Of a stretch of DNA of 64,000 bases, positions 22,798 to 33,900 are shown piece by piece. Position numbers and translations under genes: made by a program. The notes beneath the pieces are model-generated. The model was not told where the DNA came from. It did not search any database and saw nothing but the letters and a program-made list of their open reading frames with translations. Origin of the DNA: Ascaphus truei (Eukaryota; Chordata; Amphibia; Anura; Ascaphidae); the NCBI GenBank assembly GCA_036426205.1, contig CM071570.1, forward strand, positions 140,573,048 to 140,637,047. Reading direction: 5' to 3'. Within the stretch, counting starts at the first letter, position 1, and every line of letters begins with the position of its first letter.

Positions 22798-23870
22798 GTC
22801 TGTAAAAAGAGTGCCCTATTAAGTAGCTATGTTGCAGTGTAAAGCAAATAATCTGGTCCTATATGTGTAGGTATATGAATGGTTTAAAATCCATTTAATG
22901 TTATGTATTAAAATAAAATGGAACCAGTCTATAAATGGTAAGTATTATATGATTAAATGGAATAGATAGCATGCCATGGTGGGTCCCTGTAGGAGCCAAG
23001 AGATTGCACTAAGTAATTTGCAATTTAGTCAGCACAGCAGGTATGTGTGCGTTATATTTGGTCCTTGTTAGGGCAAATTAAATATCACGACGGGTTAAAA
23101 AAAATAGAAGCACAAATCCCATTAACCTATTGTTTCATAGCCAACGACTGCTTCAAAATCACAACGTCCACAAAGAGATGCCTATGGATAAATACACTCA
23201 AATCAATACATATTGGTGTGTATAGGGAACATAAATAGTGTATCACATGTATGCTCTCAACCAAATTCAGATGATTCCAATAAAGGAGTATAAACACACA
23301 TAAGCACAACTCCAAATGTACATTTCGGGTCTATTACAGAGAGGCAGACCCCGGTAGGACTCACACAGCAGGGACCTCCAAAGGGCCATTATGTCTGCAA
23401 CTGACCATCTTGGATCTACCACGTGGCGTAACACGGGATGTACCCAGGTAAATGTTCGAATAACGGCCGCTGCATCTGTAAGTAGTGTAATCTGTATAAA
23501 AATAGGAACAATCCCCACTCAATTGAATGCACTCACAGGAAAACTGCTAGTTCCGGCAAAAGAGCTGGAAATTCAATAACATCAATGAATGGACTGCTGG
23601 GCATCTCTCCTTCCCTCAGTAGATCTCAGTTTTCCAGTAGGTTAGAGCTCGATATGGAAAGATAATTTGTAGAGAGCAAATATGGTATCATTTTGTTTTA
23701 ATAAAAACAAATATGTCACAAATGCACAGCACACTCACAAATATTCGAACACAAAAAGCACGGTTTAGAGTACACCCTACTCAAAGTGGCAATGGAGGTC
23801 TGCTCCTCTTACGCCGATGTCCACGGCACTCGGGATCCAAAACACTTCTGCATCTTCCAAGGGTAGCTCT
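22798..23870. other. Unclassified
   Basis: No gene is recognised. A block at 23350-23480 (GGTAGGACTCACACAGCAGGGACC, then GCCATTA and GGCCGCTGCATCTGTA) recurs at 43033-43175, so it belongs to a dispersed repeat, perhaps a Penelope-type terminal region. Confidence 0.4.
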
Positions 23871-24045
23871 CATCTCTCTTTCATATATATCTCTCATATC
23901 TCTCTCTCATAAATATAGCTCTCATATCTCTCTCTCTCATCTCTCTCTGTGTCATAACGCTCTCTCTCTCATATATATATATATATCCCTCTCTTATCAC
24001 TATCTCTCATCTCTATCTCTCATATCTCTCATATCTCTCTCATAT
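23870..24045. repeat. (TCTCTCATA)n simple repeat
   Basis: The tract consists of TCTCTC, TCTCATATC and ATATAT units with interruptions. The peptide frame across it (runs of S, L, I) is an artefact of the repeat. Confidence 0.85.
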
Positions 24046-24812
24046 TAGATTGTATTTTTTATTGCATTGTTTCTGGCAACCAAGGACAAGGACGGTGATG
24101 AGGATGAGGATGGCCTTCATCCTGGTAGGCTGGCAGGGGTAAGTGCAAGTTTTATTTACTTTATGCTGCTGGTTGATGTTTTATTTTAAATGGGCAAATG
24201 CAGAATTATCCATATCTGGATAATTGGAATTTTGCCCATTACTGTACGTGTTTTTGGGGAGGGCAGTCTTTATAGCAGTGTATTGCACTTTTTATTTTTG
24301 CGGCAAAGGATTGGAACTGCAGGCCAGCGGGGACACCCTGACCGCTCCGGGACCACACGAAGACTCCCACGGAGACCATATGAGGACCTACGAGGACCAT
24401 CTGAAGACCCCCTGACAACCATGCAGCCCCCGGACACCTGCAGGGACCACCCTGAGACCCCCACCGGACTCTTATATTAATGCTGTGCAGAAAAAAAATA
24501 TATATTTTATGCATGTCTCCATCTCTTTTGCACCAGCATTTAGCTGGTGAAAATAAATGGCGAGTTTTTATTGTACGATAAAGTTATCACTGCTTTATGA
24601 ATAGCAGTTACTGGCAAAAAAACGTCGGGTTTGCCATTTTTTGACCTATCGTACAACTTTTTTTTTCCACTGACTATTTATGGGTGATAAAAATCCATTA
24701 TAGCGTGATACTGCACTGTTATCACTGCTTTGTGAATAGTACAGAAGCAGTATTGCGCTATAAGGGCATTTATTACCCTTAAAATCACTAATCACTGCTT
24801 TGTTAATTGGTC
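24046..24812. repeat. TIR-element relic with palindromic module B and repeated subterminal words
   Basis: Palindromic module B is present at 24188-24245 (ATTATCCATATCTGGATAAT). Further right, TTATCACTGCTTTATGAATAG (about 24584), TTATCACTGCTTTGTGAATAG (about 24719) and AATCACTGCTTTGTTAAT (about 24790) are variant copies of one word. This pattern matches the subterminal repeats of the elements at 17771 and 29021. No second terminus was identified, and the right side is cut by the LTR at 24813. A short ACCCCCTGA/GACCAC-rich tandem lies at 24330-24470. Confidence 0.5.
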
Positions 24813-25386
24813 TGTGACGGAGGAGACTCATGGAGTGGGTAGGCTGGAACAGCGGGGAGCAGGCAAGGAGATTTGGGGTCACTGAGCTGAGGTCGGTGGC
24901 AGGCGGCTCGCAGGAACGTCGGGGTCACACACAGAAGTCAGAGGCAGGCATTAAGCAGGAATGTTTGGGTCACACGCAGAGGTCGGAGGCAGGCAGCAAG
25001 CAAGAACATTGGGGTCACAAGCAGGGTTTGGCAACAGGAGGGCAGGAGCAGAACAGGGGAGCAGGGACTTAGACTAGGGAACAGGGACTGATAGAAGGGA
25101 ACAAACCGCGACAAGCCAGATTACCAACAAGGGCCTTTAATATAGATACAGGACTCCAAACACAGAACAGGTACAGGAACAGGAACAGAAGCTGTGGCAG
25201 AAGCATGGGCATAAGGATTCTGACACAAAACAAAGGCAAGAAGAAACAGGAAATTATAAGGACTTAGAACAGTAACAAGAAGATAGACACACAGAGGAAC
25301 CCCAGAGCAGCCAGAAAGCAGCAGCACTCCCGGTGGACAGAGAGAGGAACTATGGCTGGGAGCAGAATGTCTAGGAGAACCTGACA
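24813..25386 (-). mobile_element. Gypsy LTR, second family (minus strand)
   Basis: The unit runs from TGTGACGG (24813) to CCTGACA (25386), so on the minus strand it starts TGTCAGG and ends GTCACA. A TATA-like ATATTAAAGG lies near plus 25145 on the minus strand. From 24875 to about 25040 there are four ~45-base tandem units starting GGGGTCAC, with GAGGTCGGAGGCAGGCA inside. The same words, in opposite orientation, are in the LTR at 62429-63641, which is followed by a gag gene. No direct target duplication is visible (GGTC at left, AGAC at right), so either a boundary is slightly off or the flank has mutated. Confidence 0.6.
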
Positions 25387-25594
25387 AGACCCCTATATAT
25401 GCATAAATTACCATTTGGGTTGTTTTCATCCCAAAATCCCCTTAGACTTCAAAAGGAATATTTGGCCAAAAATAGCCCAAAAGACTGCTTTGACACAGAT
25501 AGAATGTATCCCTTGATAGGATCAACATTAAACGTCCATAGACATATCATTCAAGCTTGGTGTATTCAACACAAATCTTTTCTGTATATGTGAT

Positions 25595-26319
25595 TGTTGC
25601 AGGAAGACTGTGAAGACAGGTGGGTGTGCGAAGTATAGGCTTTTATTTTAGCCTCAAAATTATGGAACACAAAATGAGCTAACATTCAGCATGTCCCAAA
25701 GAAAACATAAAGGAACTTACTTTCAGCAGTTTATCAATGTCTGTTCTAAGAGTCCACAAACAGCATGGCTTTTATTTTAGCCTCAAAATTATGGAACACA
25801 AAACGAGCTAACATTCAGCATGTCCCAAAGAAAACATAAAGGAACTTACTTTCAGCAGTTTATCAATGTCTGTTCTAAGAGTCCACAAACAGCATGGTCC
25901 TGCAGGGTTGCAGGGTTGTAGTTCCTTGTTCCATGTTTAGACCCAGACAACAGGATGTTCCAGGCTTTAAAGCCCTGCTAATGATCCATCTGAGGGCTGC
26001 TAATTACATCAGGCTGAATTGTAACCAGCGCAGCGCTGGACTCAGCAACTACACATGCAAAGTAATTAGGCAGGGAAACTACCCTGTCATAGTGATCAAC
26101 AAATTCAATCCGTGCCTCTGGAAAGTTGAAAACTGGAACCATAAGCATATTTTGTGTCATTATTCTATCCCAGCTACAGTATTTGGCAGTATTGTTTGCA
26201 CATATTCCTTATTCTCACATTGAACCTTTGCACCTGGTATAAACATTGAATCTATTCTCATAAATGATTTTTCTGCATTCATTAGATAAAGTTCAATAAC
26301 CTTTTTTTACAGTGCAACA
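25595..26319 (-). mobile_element. LTR-like unit with a 129-bp internal tandem duplication
   Basis: The ends TGTTGCA (25595) and TGCAACA (26319) are a 7-base inverted repeat. On the minus strand there is a TTTAAAGCC box near 25975, and AATAAAAGCC appears near 25770 and again near 25643. A 129-base segment is repeated head to tail (25638-25766 and 25767-25895), with one or two differences, so the polyA-signal region is doubled. No matching target duplication was found. The class is uncertain: ERV or Gypsy LTR. Confidence 0.45.
25638..25895. repeat. 129-bp tandem duplication, two units
   Basis: Two consecutive copies begin GGCTTTTATTTTAGCC and end CCACAAACAGCAT. They are almost identical, so the duplication is recent relative to the surrounding decayed repeats. 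Confidence 0.9.
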
Positions 26320-26482
26320 GCCGTTTATGTTAAATATAAAAGATATTTTCAAAAACAGACAACCCCTGCAAGCTCAAAAGCCAAACCCACCACACCACAC
26401 CATATATCTTTGTGTCAGAAGCAGTGCTAATGGGATTTTCATCCCAAAGAGCCCCAATGCTACATCCAATATGACAAATTAT

Positions 26483-26830
26483 ATAGTTAAATACTTATCT
26501 GTTTCTCTTCTCATAAGCACGGGTCATTTAGATAAATTCTTTGACCAAAGCATTTGTAAGCCTGTAACCAAGCCATGGTATCCCCTTTTACAGGTCCTAA
26601 CACTACCTGAAAATGCTTTCTTTACCTCTCTAATGGAGGCACAAACGTTTTTGTAAACTGGTCATTCACAGGTGCGTAACAAGACATGCTATTTAAAAGT
26701 AGAATGAGTGAGCTTAAAACTAGCTCACTGTATCCGTGGCGTGGTTACAGGCTTATAAATTATTTGGCCAACGAATGTATCTAAACGACCCTTGCTTATG
26801 AGAAGAGAGACAGATACATATTTAACTGTG
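26483..26830. repeat. Foldback repeat with ~100-bp arms
   Basis: 26483-26583 is the inverted complement of 26731-26830. Shared words are TCTCTTCTCATAAGCA and GCCTGTAACCA. The loop is about 147 bases. Identity is roughly four in five. The right arm runs up to the LTR-like unit at 26829. Confidence 0.8.
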
Positions 26831-27441
26831 TAACAGGGTATGTATTTTCTGCCTGTCTTTCCCCTCCCTGTTATGCAAATCCTGCTAGCTGCAGGCTGTA
26901 AGAGGTTCATTCTGTGGGATAGTGACCCCCCTTCATGCTCCTCTCTGATGGACAGAAGTAAGGTGGTGACTCATGGCCTGTGTAAGCCTATCAGGGACAG
27001 GCTTCCTGAGGAGGGGCAGTGCCAAATTTAATCACTCATGCTCTAGATGAGGAAGAGAGCAGTAGGGCTATGAGCCTCTCCCATTGCGGGATGAGCATGC
27101 CCACCTCCAGCACCTGGGGCTGGGGGAACATCTGATTATACCAACAATATGCCCTGTAATATCTGAGGTAAGCATCTGGAGCCTCTGAGACCCTGCACCG
27201 CTGTATGAAGAACATCTGCAGTGATTGCCGAATAAAGACACTTGTTCATCATACTCCTGTCTGTGTCAGTCCCTGGGCAGGGGGAAGAAGCATGCAATAT
27301 TGAGGGCTGATATCGGAACACCCTGGAGCCCACTACTGCTTGATTCGCTATGCACCATGAGAAGAAGCTCAGAGAATGAACCTAAGCCTGTCCTGATCTT
27401 CCACCATCGCAGATCAAACGCAGCTCTCCTGACCCTAACAG
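26829..27441 (+). mobile_element. LTR-like unit with polyA signal
   Basis: It begins TGTAACAGGG and ends CCCTAACA, an imperfect TG...CA inverted terminus. GAATAAAGACAC at about 27229 is followed by 200 bases of U5-like sequence and a GGTACT splice-donor-like end. The order of signals is shared with the unit at 3091-3870. No target duplication or coding region was found. Confidence 0.45.
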
Positions 27442-29017
27442 GTACTCGCCCCACACACTAGGTAGCAGAAGCTGTGTATCTCCCTCTGTGGGGAGGGGAG
27501 AGGGGGGGGGGAAACAGTGCTACAACTGTATAGTTTGTCATAATGGATGTAGCATTGGGTCTCTTTGTCTTTTGTGGTAAGTTTTATTTTCTAAGCAAGA
27601 TCACAATAAATGCTTTTGGTGATAAAAGTATAATAAACAGTAAAATATTTGTGTTCAACAATGTCAGGCACAACTCATCAGAAACATCATCTCAGAATTC
27701 AATAGATAGAGTTTATGACTGGATTAAAGAAAATGCCTCTGAATATAGATAGGCTCTTTTACCTTGGAAATAACTCTTCTGCTTTAAATTAAATTGAGTT
27801 GTCCACTTTCATGATAAGAGATTGATCAAATGTAAAATTCAAATGCTGAATAGTACTGCTAATGTTTATCCTTGACCATCTCTTACCCAGTATTTTATAT
27901 GAATAAAGTGTAATTGATATAAATGATATTTTTTTGTAAGACGAGTCTTGCCACAGTAACGATTAATTCAGTTGCGAATTTGACTTGATAACATAAATTA
28001 CCTAATTTTACATTTCTATGAATTTATATTTATTTACATGGGTATTGCTCTTTTGTATCATTTTACACTAAGATTATATTAGAGAAGAAGTCAGCAATCA
28101 CTAAGAACACCCAAAGCATAAGGCAATGCAATGCATTTTAGTACCTCGTAAAACTATTAAGACCAGGACATAATATCCCGAAACTGTTTCGCCTATCAGT
28201 TTTTACAGAACTCATTACACAAAGCAGGGGCTATTCAATTTACTTTCTAATCTAACTTGTTATTGATAATGCAATATTTACTTTTATAGTATTTTCTTTA
28301 TGTCCAAAAATTCAAGGGCATATAATTTCTCCGTTGGGGGTTAAAGACCTCCACCCAAAGAGATTATTCTTTATTCTACAATTTTGAAACGAAAACACAC
28401 AACAATTGAGGTGTGATACTTTTTCCCTATTTAATATTTTCTTATTTTTTATTTCATGTAAAAAGAAAGTATTATGAATACAATGATTTATTTTCCAGTA
28501 TTTAAATGTGCATAGAAAGATAAAGATCTTCAAGTGCATAATGTACTATCTATTTGGCATATGAATACAAAAAGAAATCAATAGCTTTTCTCACCTCCTA
28601 CGCCTATCAAAGAAAATAATATTATGTGTAGAATATGTTGCAATATGCCAAAATGACATAGATAAATGTGAGCATAAGATGACTTAGCTGAAGGCGGTCA
28701 AACATAACCAGGAGGACTTACTAATGTTCCCATTAAATTAAACATGTCTTGTATCATCTTATGCTCTTGAAACATACATAAATAACTTGCACGGAGATTA
28801 TAAAATCACAATGCTGTTAGTGCTCTATTTTAAATAAAACACCATTGAGTTCAGTTGGAGCATGTATAACTTTTTTTAAAACTAGATGTAATTGTTGGTT
28901 CTATAAAGTAAATGTGCAGTTTTAGAGTTATCACAAATATATTTGATTTGCTTCTTTGTTTCAAAATCAGTTAATTTGACTTTATTTCATGTAGTGTATG
29001 TACAGATATAGCAAGAC
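27442..29017. other. Unclassified AT-rich DNA
   Basis: The 63-codon frame from 27558 and the frame at 28312-28539 have no recognisable domain. A G-run lies at about 27503. No repeat ends were found. Confidence 0.4.
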
Positions 29018-29297
29018 TTAGGGGTCTATGCTAGTAGCCTTCATAAAACGTCTCGCTTGGCCTGTTACGCCGCCAGTTTTGTCAGTGTAGTTATCATGAA
29101 AATATTCAGAAAGACCTGCAATAGAAAAATGCCCAAAACTGGCGAGGAGCAGCAATGTGATATTCGCCTCTCTCAAAAGTTCTCTCCCGTGGATCTGGAG
29201 CGATATGGGCGGACCAGCTGCATAGAGATCTGCACAGAGAGAGCCACCTCTCGCCAGCGATCGCAGGGTTATAATAAAAAAAATTAGTACTATGTAC

Positions 29298-29545
29298 ATG
29301 AGCAGGGAGTCTCTGGAGCAGAACCGCATTGATTTCAGGTCCTGGGTTCCCCTGCCTCACAAGATACAGGTCCCGTTATGGGGTGCCGGTATCTCCTATG
29401 CATTTAAATGTCCCAACGTACGTGACGTGGGACATTTAAATGCATAGGAGATACCGGCACCCCATAATGGGGCCTGTATCTTGGGAAGCAGGGGTCCCCG
29501 GACCTGAAATCAATGCGTTCTGCTCCAGAGACCCCCTGCTCATGT
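29298..29545. repeat. Foldback module H, copy 2
   Basis: This is a near-perfect long hairpin. GAGCAGGGAGTCTCTGGAGC pairs with its complement near 29545, and the inner arms GGGGTGCCGGTATCTCCTA and ATGCATTTAAATGTCCCA pair across a centre near 29418. It is the cleanest of the six copies. Confidence 0.85.
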
Positions 29546-29559
29546 GCACTAGTATTACA

Positions 29560-29860
29560 TTTTTTTATTAAAAGTTAATGACCTTAGCGGTTACCCGTTA
29601 AGGTAATGAAGAGCTTCAACTTCAATAGTCTGTTTATTGGGGGCAGAGGGAGTGGATGAAGGGGGTAGTAGCCCCAGGGTGGGTGGTTAGGCCTTCTGGG
29701 AAGGGGGCAGTGGAGTTAAACCATTCATTACCATAGTGGTGGAAACCACTATGGTAATGAAGGGATACCCAGTCACGCTTCACCCCCATGTATAACCTAA
29801 ACACCCACCCTTGGGGCTACTACCCTCTTCATCCACCCCTATACCCCCAATAAAGAAAAA
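29560..29860. repeat. Palindrome around TAACCATAGTGG-type centre
   Basis: The centre CCATAGTGGTGGAAACCACTATGG (about 29732-29755) is flanked by TTACC/GGTAA arms. Outer arms GTAGTAGCCCCAGGGTGGGT and ACCCACCCTTGGGGCTACT also pair. A diverged relative with the same outer arms is at 33060-33260. Confidence 0.75.
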
Positions 29861-31522
29861 CAAACACAACAACCCTACTACCCACCTCCTCTACCCCCAA
29901 TAAACCCTCCAACACATACAGTACACTAATGAGCAAAATTACTATTATCAGGTATGGATAATAGCTCATTTGCCCATTCTAAATCAAATATTAGCCAGCC
30001 AGCATAAATAAAGCAAATAAAACTTATACTTACCCCTGCCATGATGAAGGGCATCCTCATTACCATACTCCAGGTCCTCCGTTTCACAATCAAAAATCCA
30101 ATCTAATGGCCCATAACCCCTTAATCACCTTGGCGAATAATAACCACTATAGCAATTAAGGGGTTACCCCACCCTCCCCCGCTACCCACCCAGAATGGGC
30201 CACTATCCATGGTCCACTATACTCTCTATCCATTGATTGTCACAGTGGTACATCATACCCAAATAATATGGGCATGATAAGCCACTATAGCAGTCAATGG
30301 TATAAAAAAAATCATCAAGCTGAAAAATACACAACAATTAAAGAAATATACAAGCATCTATACACCACAAGAATAAAAGAACTAAAAAGCCTCAACTACA
30401 TCAATAAAATTATTCTTACACCAAAACCGCAAAAGAATAAAAATTATGTTATACCAAAATACTGGAATATAATTAAATAAACTTCTAACCAACAAAACAA
30501 TTCAAGAAATAAAATCGCTAACCAATCTTAAAATATTATAAAAACAAGCCATCTAAATACCAAACAATTTAGTGAAAACAATAAACAGAAATAGAAAAAA
30601 AATAGCAATCAATTGTAAACAAGCATTTGCCTAAAAATGCATTGCCTGTCACTGTATTTATCTGTACCCTAAAGGGGCACAGATTAATACATTAGCAGTC
30701 AACAGCCAATCAAAAACATAAAAATAAATAAATATAATAAAAAACCTGAAAAAAGACATTTACATACATTCAATATTTATCTTACCTTTAGAAGTCTTCA
30801 CCCTCCGAATCCCGGCGTATCAAGAAGCTCTCGACCCACAATGTCATCCACTGCAATCTGACTCCATCTTCCTTGAAGATCAGCATCAGGTAAAAAAATA
30901 AATCTTTTTTGTTTCATCTTCTTTTTCTTTCTTCTATCATTCTTATCTTTTTTTTTTTAATCTTCTTTGTAATCCAATAGAACCCAATGTTAAATCTAAC
31001 AACGGAAGTTGCCTCGTCGTCTTCTTGAGCTAAAATGAGACAGAACAGGCCTTTTATAGGGCCTGTGACATCACATCTTAGAGTCAGATGGTACAGCTCC
31101 AATCCGATTGGACGCTGTACCATGTGACCATACAAACACCAATGCTATACAATACATTGAACAACCCCACGCCCCCCACCGGTGATGCAGGAAATTGCAT
31201 TTTTTTTCTACGTCCCTCTCTCGCTGTCACCTCACTATCTTCTCCCCAGCTTCACGCCAACTTTTTCTGGCTAGAGGAATTTGGGAGAAAATCACCATTC
31301 TAAAGTCTCGAAGAACTAATCAAGGCTTCTAGAATTGCACGAATTTCAAAATCTGCCGATAAGAGTCTTATCGTGACACACTTGGCGAGATGCCAAAAAT
31401 GGCGATTAATGCTTTCGCCGTCCACTTTTTGAGGATTTCTGAATCGCTGTAGCTTTTTTTGCCAATAACAGCTAACAAGCCTTGATAAGTGGGTTATGAA
31501 GGCTTCTAGAATAGGCCCCTTA

Positions 31523-31874
31523 CTGTTTTCGATACCATTACAAGGTGCGACTACGTGCCGGCTATGGTCGGTCAGCAGAATTATTTGTGGGGTTATTTAT
31601 GTAAACCTATGCATGCTTAATGACATGTCCATGACATGCCCACTCCAAAACTTCCACCAGCCACCGGACGTTAAATAAATAAACGTTTTATTTATTATAA
31701 ATTATAATGAATTTAATTTTTTTTTGTTTTTGAAAAACATGAATGAAATTGTGCAATTGTTCCTAGATTCTTGGGACTTGAACAATGGGCATAAGGAGAA
31801 TATATCATTTAAAATAAATGTTAGGGCTTTAAACAAGGCTCCATATATTAATGACATATTGAATACAGTAGAGT
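31523..31874. other. Unclassified
   Basis: AT-rich flank between the TIR element and the Gypsy solo LTR. It contains a T-run at about 31717 and no recognisable gene. Confidence 0.4.
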
Positions 31875-32674
31875 TGTAAGGACTACGGACTTGCAACCAC
31901 CCGCGCATCCTCCCGAGCACCACCGCGCACGCGCGAGGTGCCAACGGACCTTACTCCTTACCTGATGCGCGCAGCACGCATGCACACCATGATGGCATCA
32001 CCCGATGCCGCGGACTTAGGCTCCGCCTCCAGATCGCGTCGCACACTACCTGTGTGCTGCACTCGCACGTGACACGTGCACCACGCCCCCAAGCTCCGTG
32101 TCAACATTCTTTAGCTGCACAAACAGCTACACCTGCTCATTGAGCTCTGGACCTATCACAGCTGCCGCAAAGGCCGTGCCCCCGCTCCACCCCCATAGGG
32201 GTTGGCTGATCCAACCTATATATGCTCACCAATGTCATAGGCACATTGGCTGAGCATAGATTCTTGTTACCTGTGTTAACCTTTGCCTGTTCCTGCCTTG
32301 TTCCTGTCCTTTTGCTTTGTTCCAGTTTTGATCTTCTGTGTACCGAACGGGCTTGCTTTGACTACTCCAACCTCTGGCTCCTGATCTTGGCTATCTCTGA
32401 CTCCTCGCTCCTCTCTAATCCTGAACCCGGCATTGCACCTCGACCACTCTCCACTCTCTAACCCTGATATCGGCAAAAGTACCTTCTACGCTCCGGACAT
32501 CTCCTACGTTGAACTCGGCAAGTATAAAGACTACACTGATCTCTATATCCCTGACCCGGCTGTCAAGGCAAACCTACACTCCGGATGTGGCCCCTGTGCC
32601 TGTGGCTGGTGTTTGTTACTACTCCCATCTCAGTACCGGGGTCTCATCTTGTTTGTGGTGAGCACAGCATGACA
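31875..32674 (+). mobile_element. Gypsy family-A solo LTR, 800 bp
   Basis: It begins TGTAAGGACT and ends CAGCATGACA. Flanking pentamers AGAGT (31870-31874) and GGAGT (32675-32679) match at four of five, fitting a 5-bp duplication with one mutation. A TATA-like CCTATATATGCTCA lies near 32214, followed by GGCACATTGGCTGAGCATA, which is diagnostic of this family here (also 39086 plus strand, 63130 minus strand). The first 300 bases are CpG-rich and the second half has repeated TCCGGACATCTCCTA-type words. No internal genes are attached. Confidence 0.8.
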
Positions 32675-32693
32675 GGAGTATCTTTGACTATGC

Positions 32694-32787
32694 ATGCCAA
32701 GAACTTCACACGTTTCAATGCAAGATACAATGTAGAAATGTCTCACTTTAAACGCTGCTTTTTGTTTGTTTAATATGACCTTATACT
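32694..32787. repeat. 94-bp direct repeat, copy 1
   Basis: From ATGCCAAGAACTTCACACG to GACCTTATACT it matches 35498-35591 with one visible difference. A strongly diverged third copy is at about 35137-35225. The family is unknown. Confidence 0.85.
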
Positions 32788-32799
32788 TGGAACGTTTTT

Positions 32800-33342
32800 A
32801 CTGTGTGCAGTGGTACACTATGCCCATAATATGGGCATGGTTTGCCACTATGTCAGTGAATGGGCAAGCTGCAAATAAAAAACAAGCACTGAATAAAATA
32901 CATTACATTTAGGGTCATGGGTAATGGGTAATATTTTGGTAATGTTTTATTTTTTAATGAGCAAATTATCCAAATATGGATAATAAGGATGTTGCCCATT
33001 ACTATACAATATACGTTGGGGAGGGGGGTGGCTGTCCAATGTATTGTATTGGTGTTTATATGGCATTGTAATGTTTATTTGAGGTAAAGGTGGTGGGTGA
33101 AGGGGGTAATTGCCCTGGGGTGGGTGGCTAGGCCTCTCAGTTGGGCAGTGGGAGTATTAACCCTTTCATTACCGTTGCCATTACTACCACTAAGCTAATG
33201 AAGGGGTTAGCCCCTCCCGCAACCTTCCCGGTAGGCCTAACCACCCACGTTGGGTCTACTACTCCTTCACCCACCCCTTTTACCCCCAATAAACCAGGTA
33301 CTCTGGCTTAACCCATTTATTACCTTAGCGGCAAGCTAAGGT
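32800..33342. repeat. Relics of palindrome-rich TIR element
   Basis: The stretch contains a hairpin at 32805-32850 (CTATGCCCATAATATGGGCATGG), module B at 32955-33005 and a diverged copy of the 29560 palindrome at 33060-33260 (GGTGGGTGGCTAGGCCT against AGGCCTAACCACCCACG). It is the same module set as in 29021-31519, but no termini were found. Confidence 0.65.
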
Positions 33343-33844
33343 AGATTTATTTACATTAGAAAAGAGGCGTCTAAGATTGGATATGATAACTATATACAAA
33401 TATATTCTGGGACAGTACAAGGAGCTTTCAAAAGAACTATTCATACCAAGGGAAGTACAAATGACTCGGGGGCATCTCTTGAGGTTCGAGGAAAGGAGAT
33501 TTCACCAGCAACAAAGGAAATGGTTCTTTACAGTAAGGGCAGTTAAAATGTGGATTTCATTACCCAGGGAGACTGTGATGGCAGATACAATAGATTTGTC
33601 CAAAAAATGGTTGGACATCTTTTTAGAAAGGTATATAGGGATGTACCAAATAAGTAAACATGAGAAGAATGTTGATCCAGGGAATAATCCGATTGCTAAT
33701 TCTTGGAGTCAGGAAATAATTTATTTTTCCCTTTATGAGATTTCATTGGATGATAGAACACTAGGGTTTTTTTGTTTGCCTTCCTCTGGATCAATAAGTA
33801 AGTATAGATATAGAATAAAGTATCTGTTGTCTAAATTAGGATAG
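33343..33844 (+). pseudogene. LINE (CR1/L2-like) reverse-transcriptase C-terminal fragment
   Basis: The frame is continuous from about 33343 to the stop at 33844, with TTG at 33377 as first start-like codon. It reads LEKRRLRLDMITIYKYI, then a TRGH block, then RKWFFTVRAVKMW-SLP and MADTIDLSKKWLD. This matches the layout of the C-terminal domain after the RT in CR1/L2-type LINEs (EKRRLRGDxI ... FFSxRVVxxWNxLP ... FKxxLD). The 3' part ends with the VELDGG-type tail near 33850, followed by the 3' UTR. RT catalytic motifs are absent, so the insertion is 5'-truncated. It lies directly right of the MITE relics. Confidence 0.65.
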
Positions 33845-33900
33845 GTTGAACTTGATGGAGGTATGTCATTTTAAAACCTCATCTACCATGCAACTATGTA

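Larger units (their letters stand above)
29021..31519. mobile_element. Non-autonomous TIR element with TTA duplication (Harbinger-like), 2.5 kb
   Basis: The termini GGGGTCTATGCTAGTAGCCT (29021) and GGGGCCTATTCTAGAAGCCT (inward from 31519) match at most positions, and both continue TCATAA. TTA flanks both ends (29018-29020 and 31520-31522). A G-run terminus and TTA duplication fit PIF/Harbinger. No transposase frame is present. The interior is built from successive palindromes: module H (29298-29545), a G+C-rich fold (29560-29860), module B (29930-29985), another fold (30105-30180), and an AT-rich centre. A CTGTACCCTAAAG module near 30660 is also found at 21700 in the 17771 element. Confidence 0.8.

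Noticed and set aside
23713..24048. 111-codon frame rich in S, L and I
   Set aside because: Its second half is the TCTCATA simple repeat, and there is no domain in the first half.
24875..25040. Possible CRISPR-like array of ~45-base units
   Set aside because: The units are contiguous and diverged with no unique spacers. The array is an LTR tandem repeat in a vertebrate genome.
27558..27752. 63-codon frame considered as a host exon
   Set aside because: No recognisable motif, no convincing splice sites on both sides, and AT-rich codon use like the surroundings.
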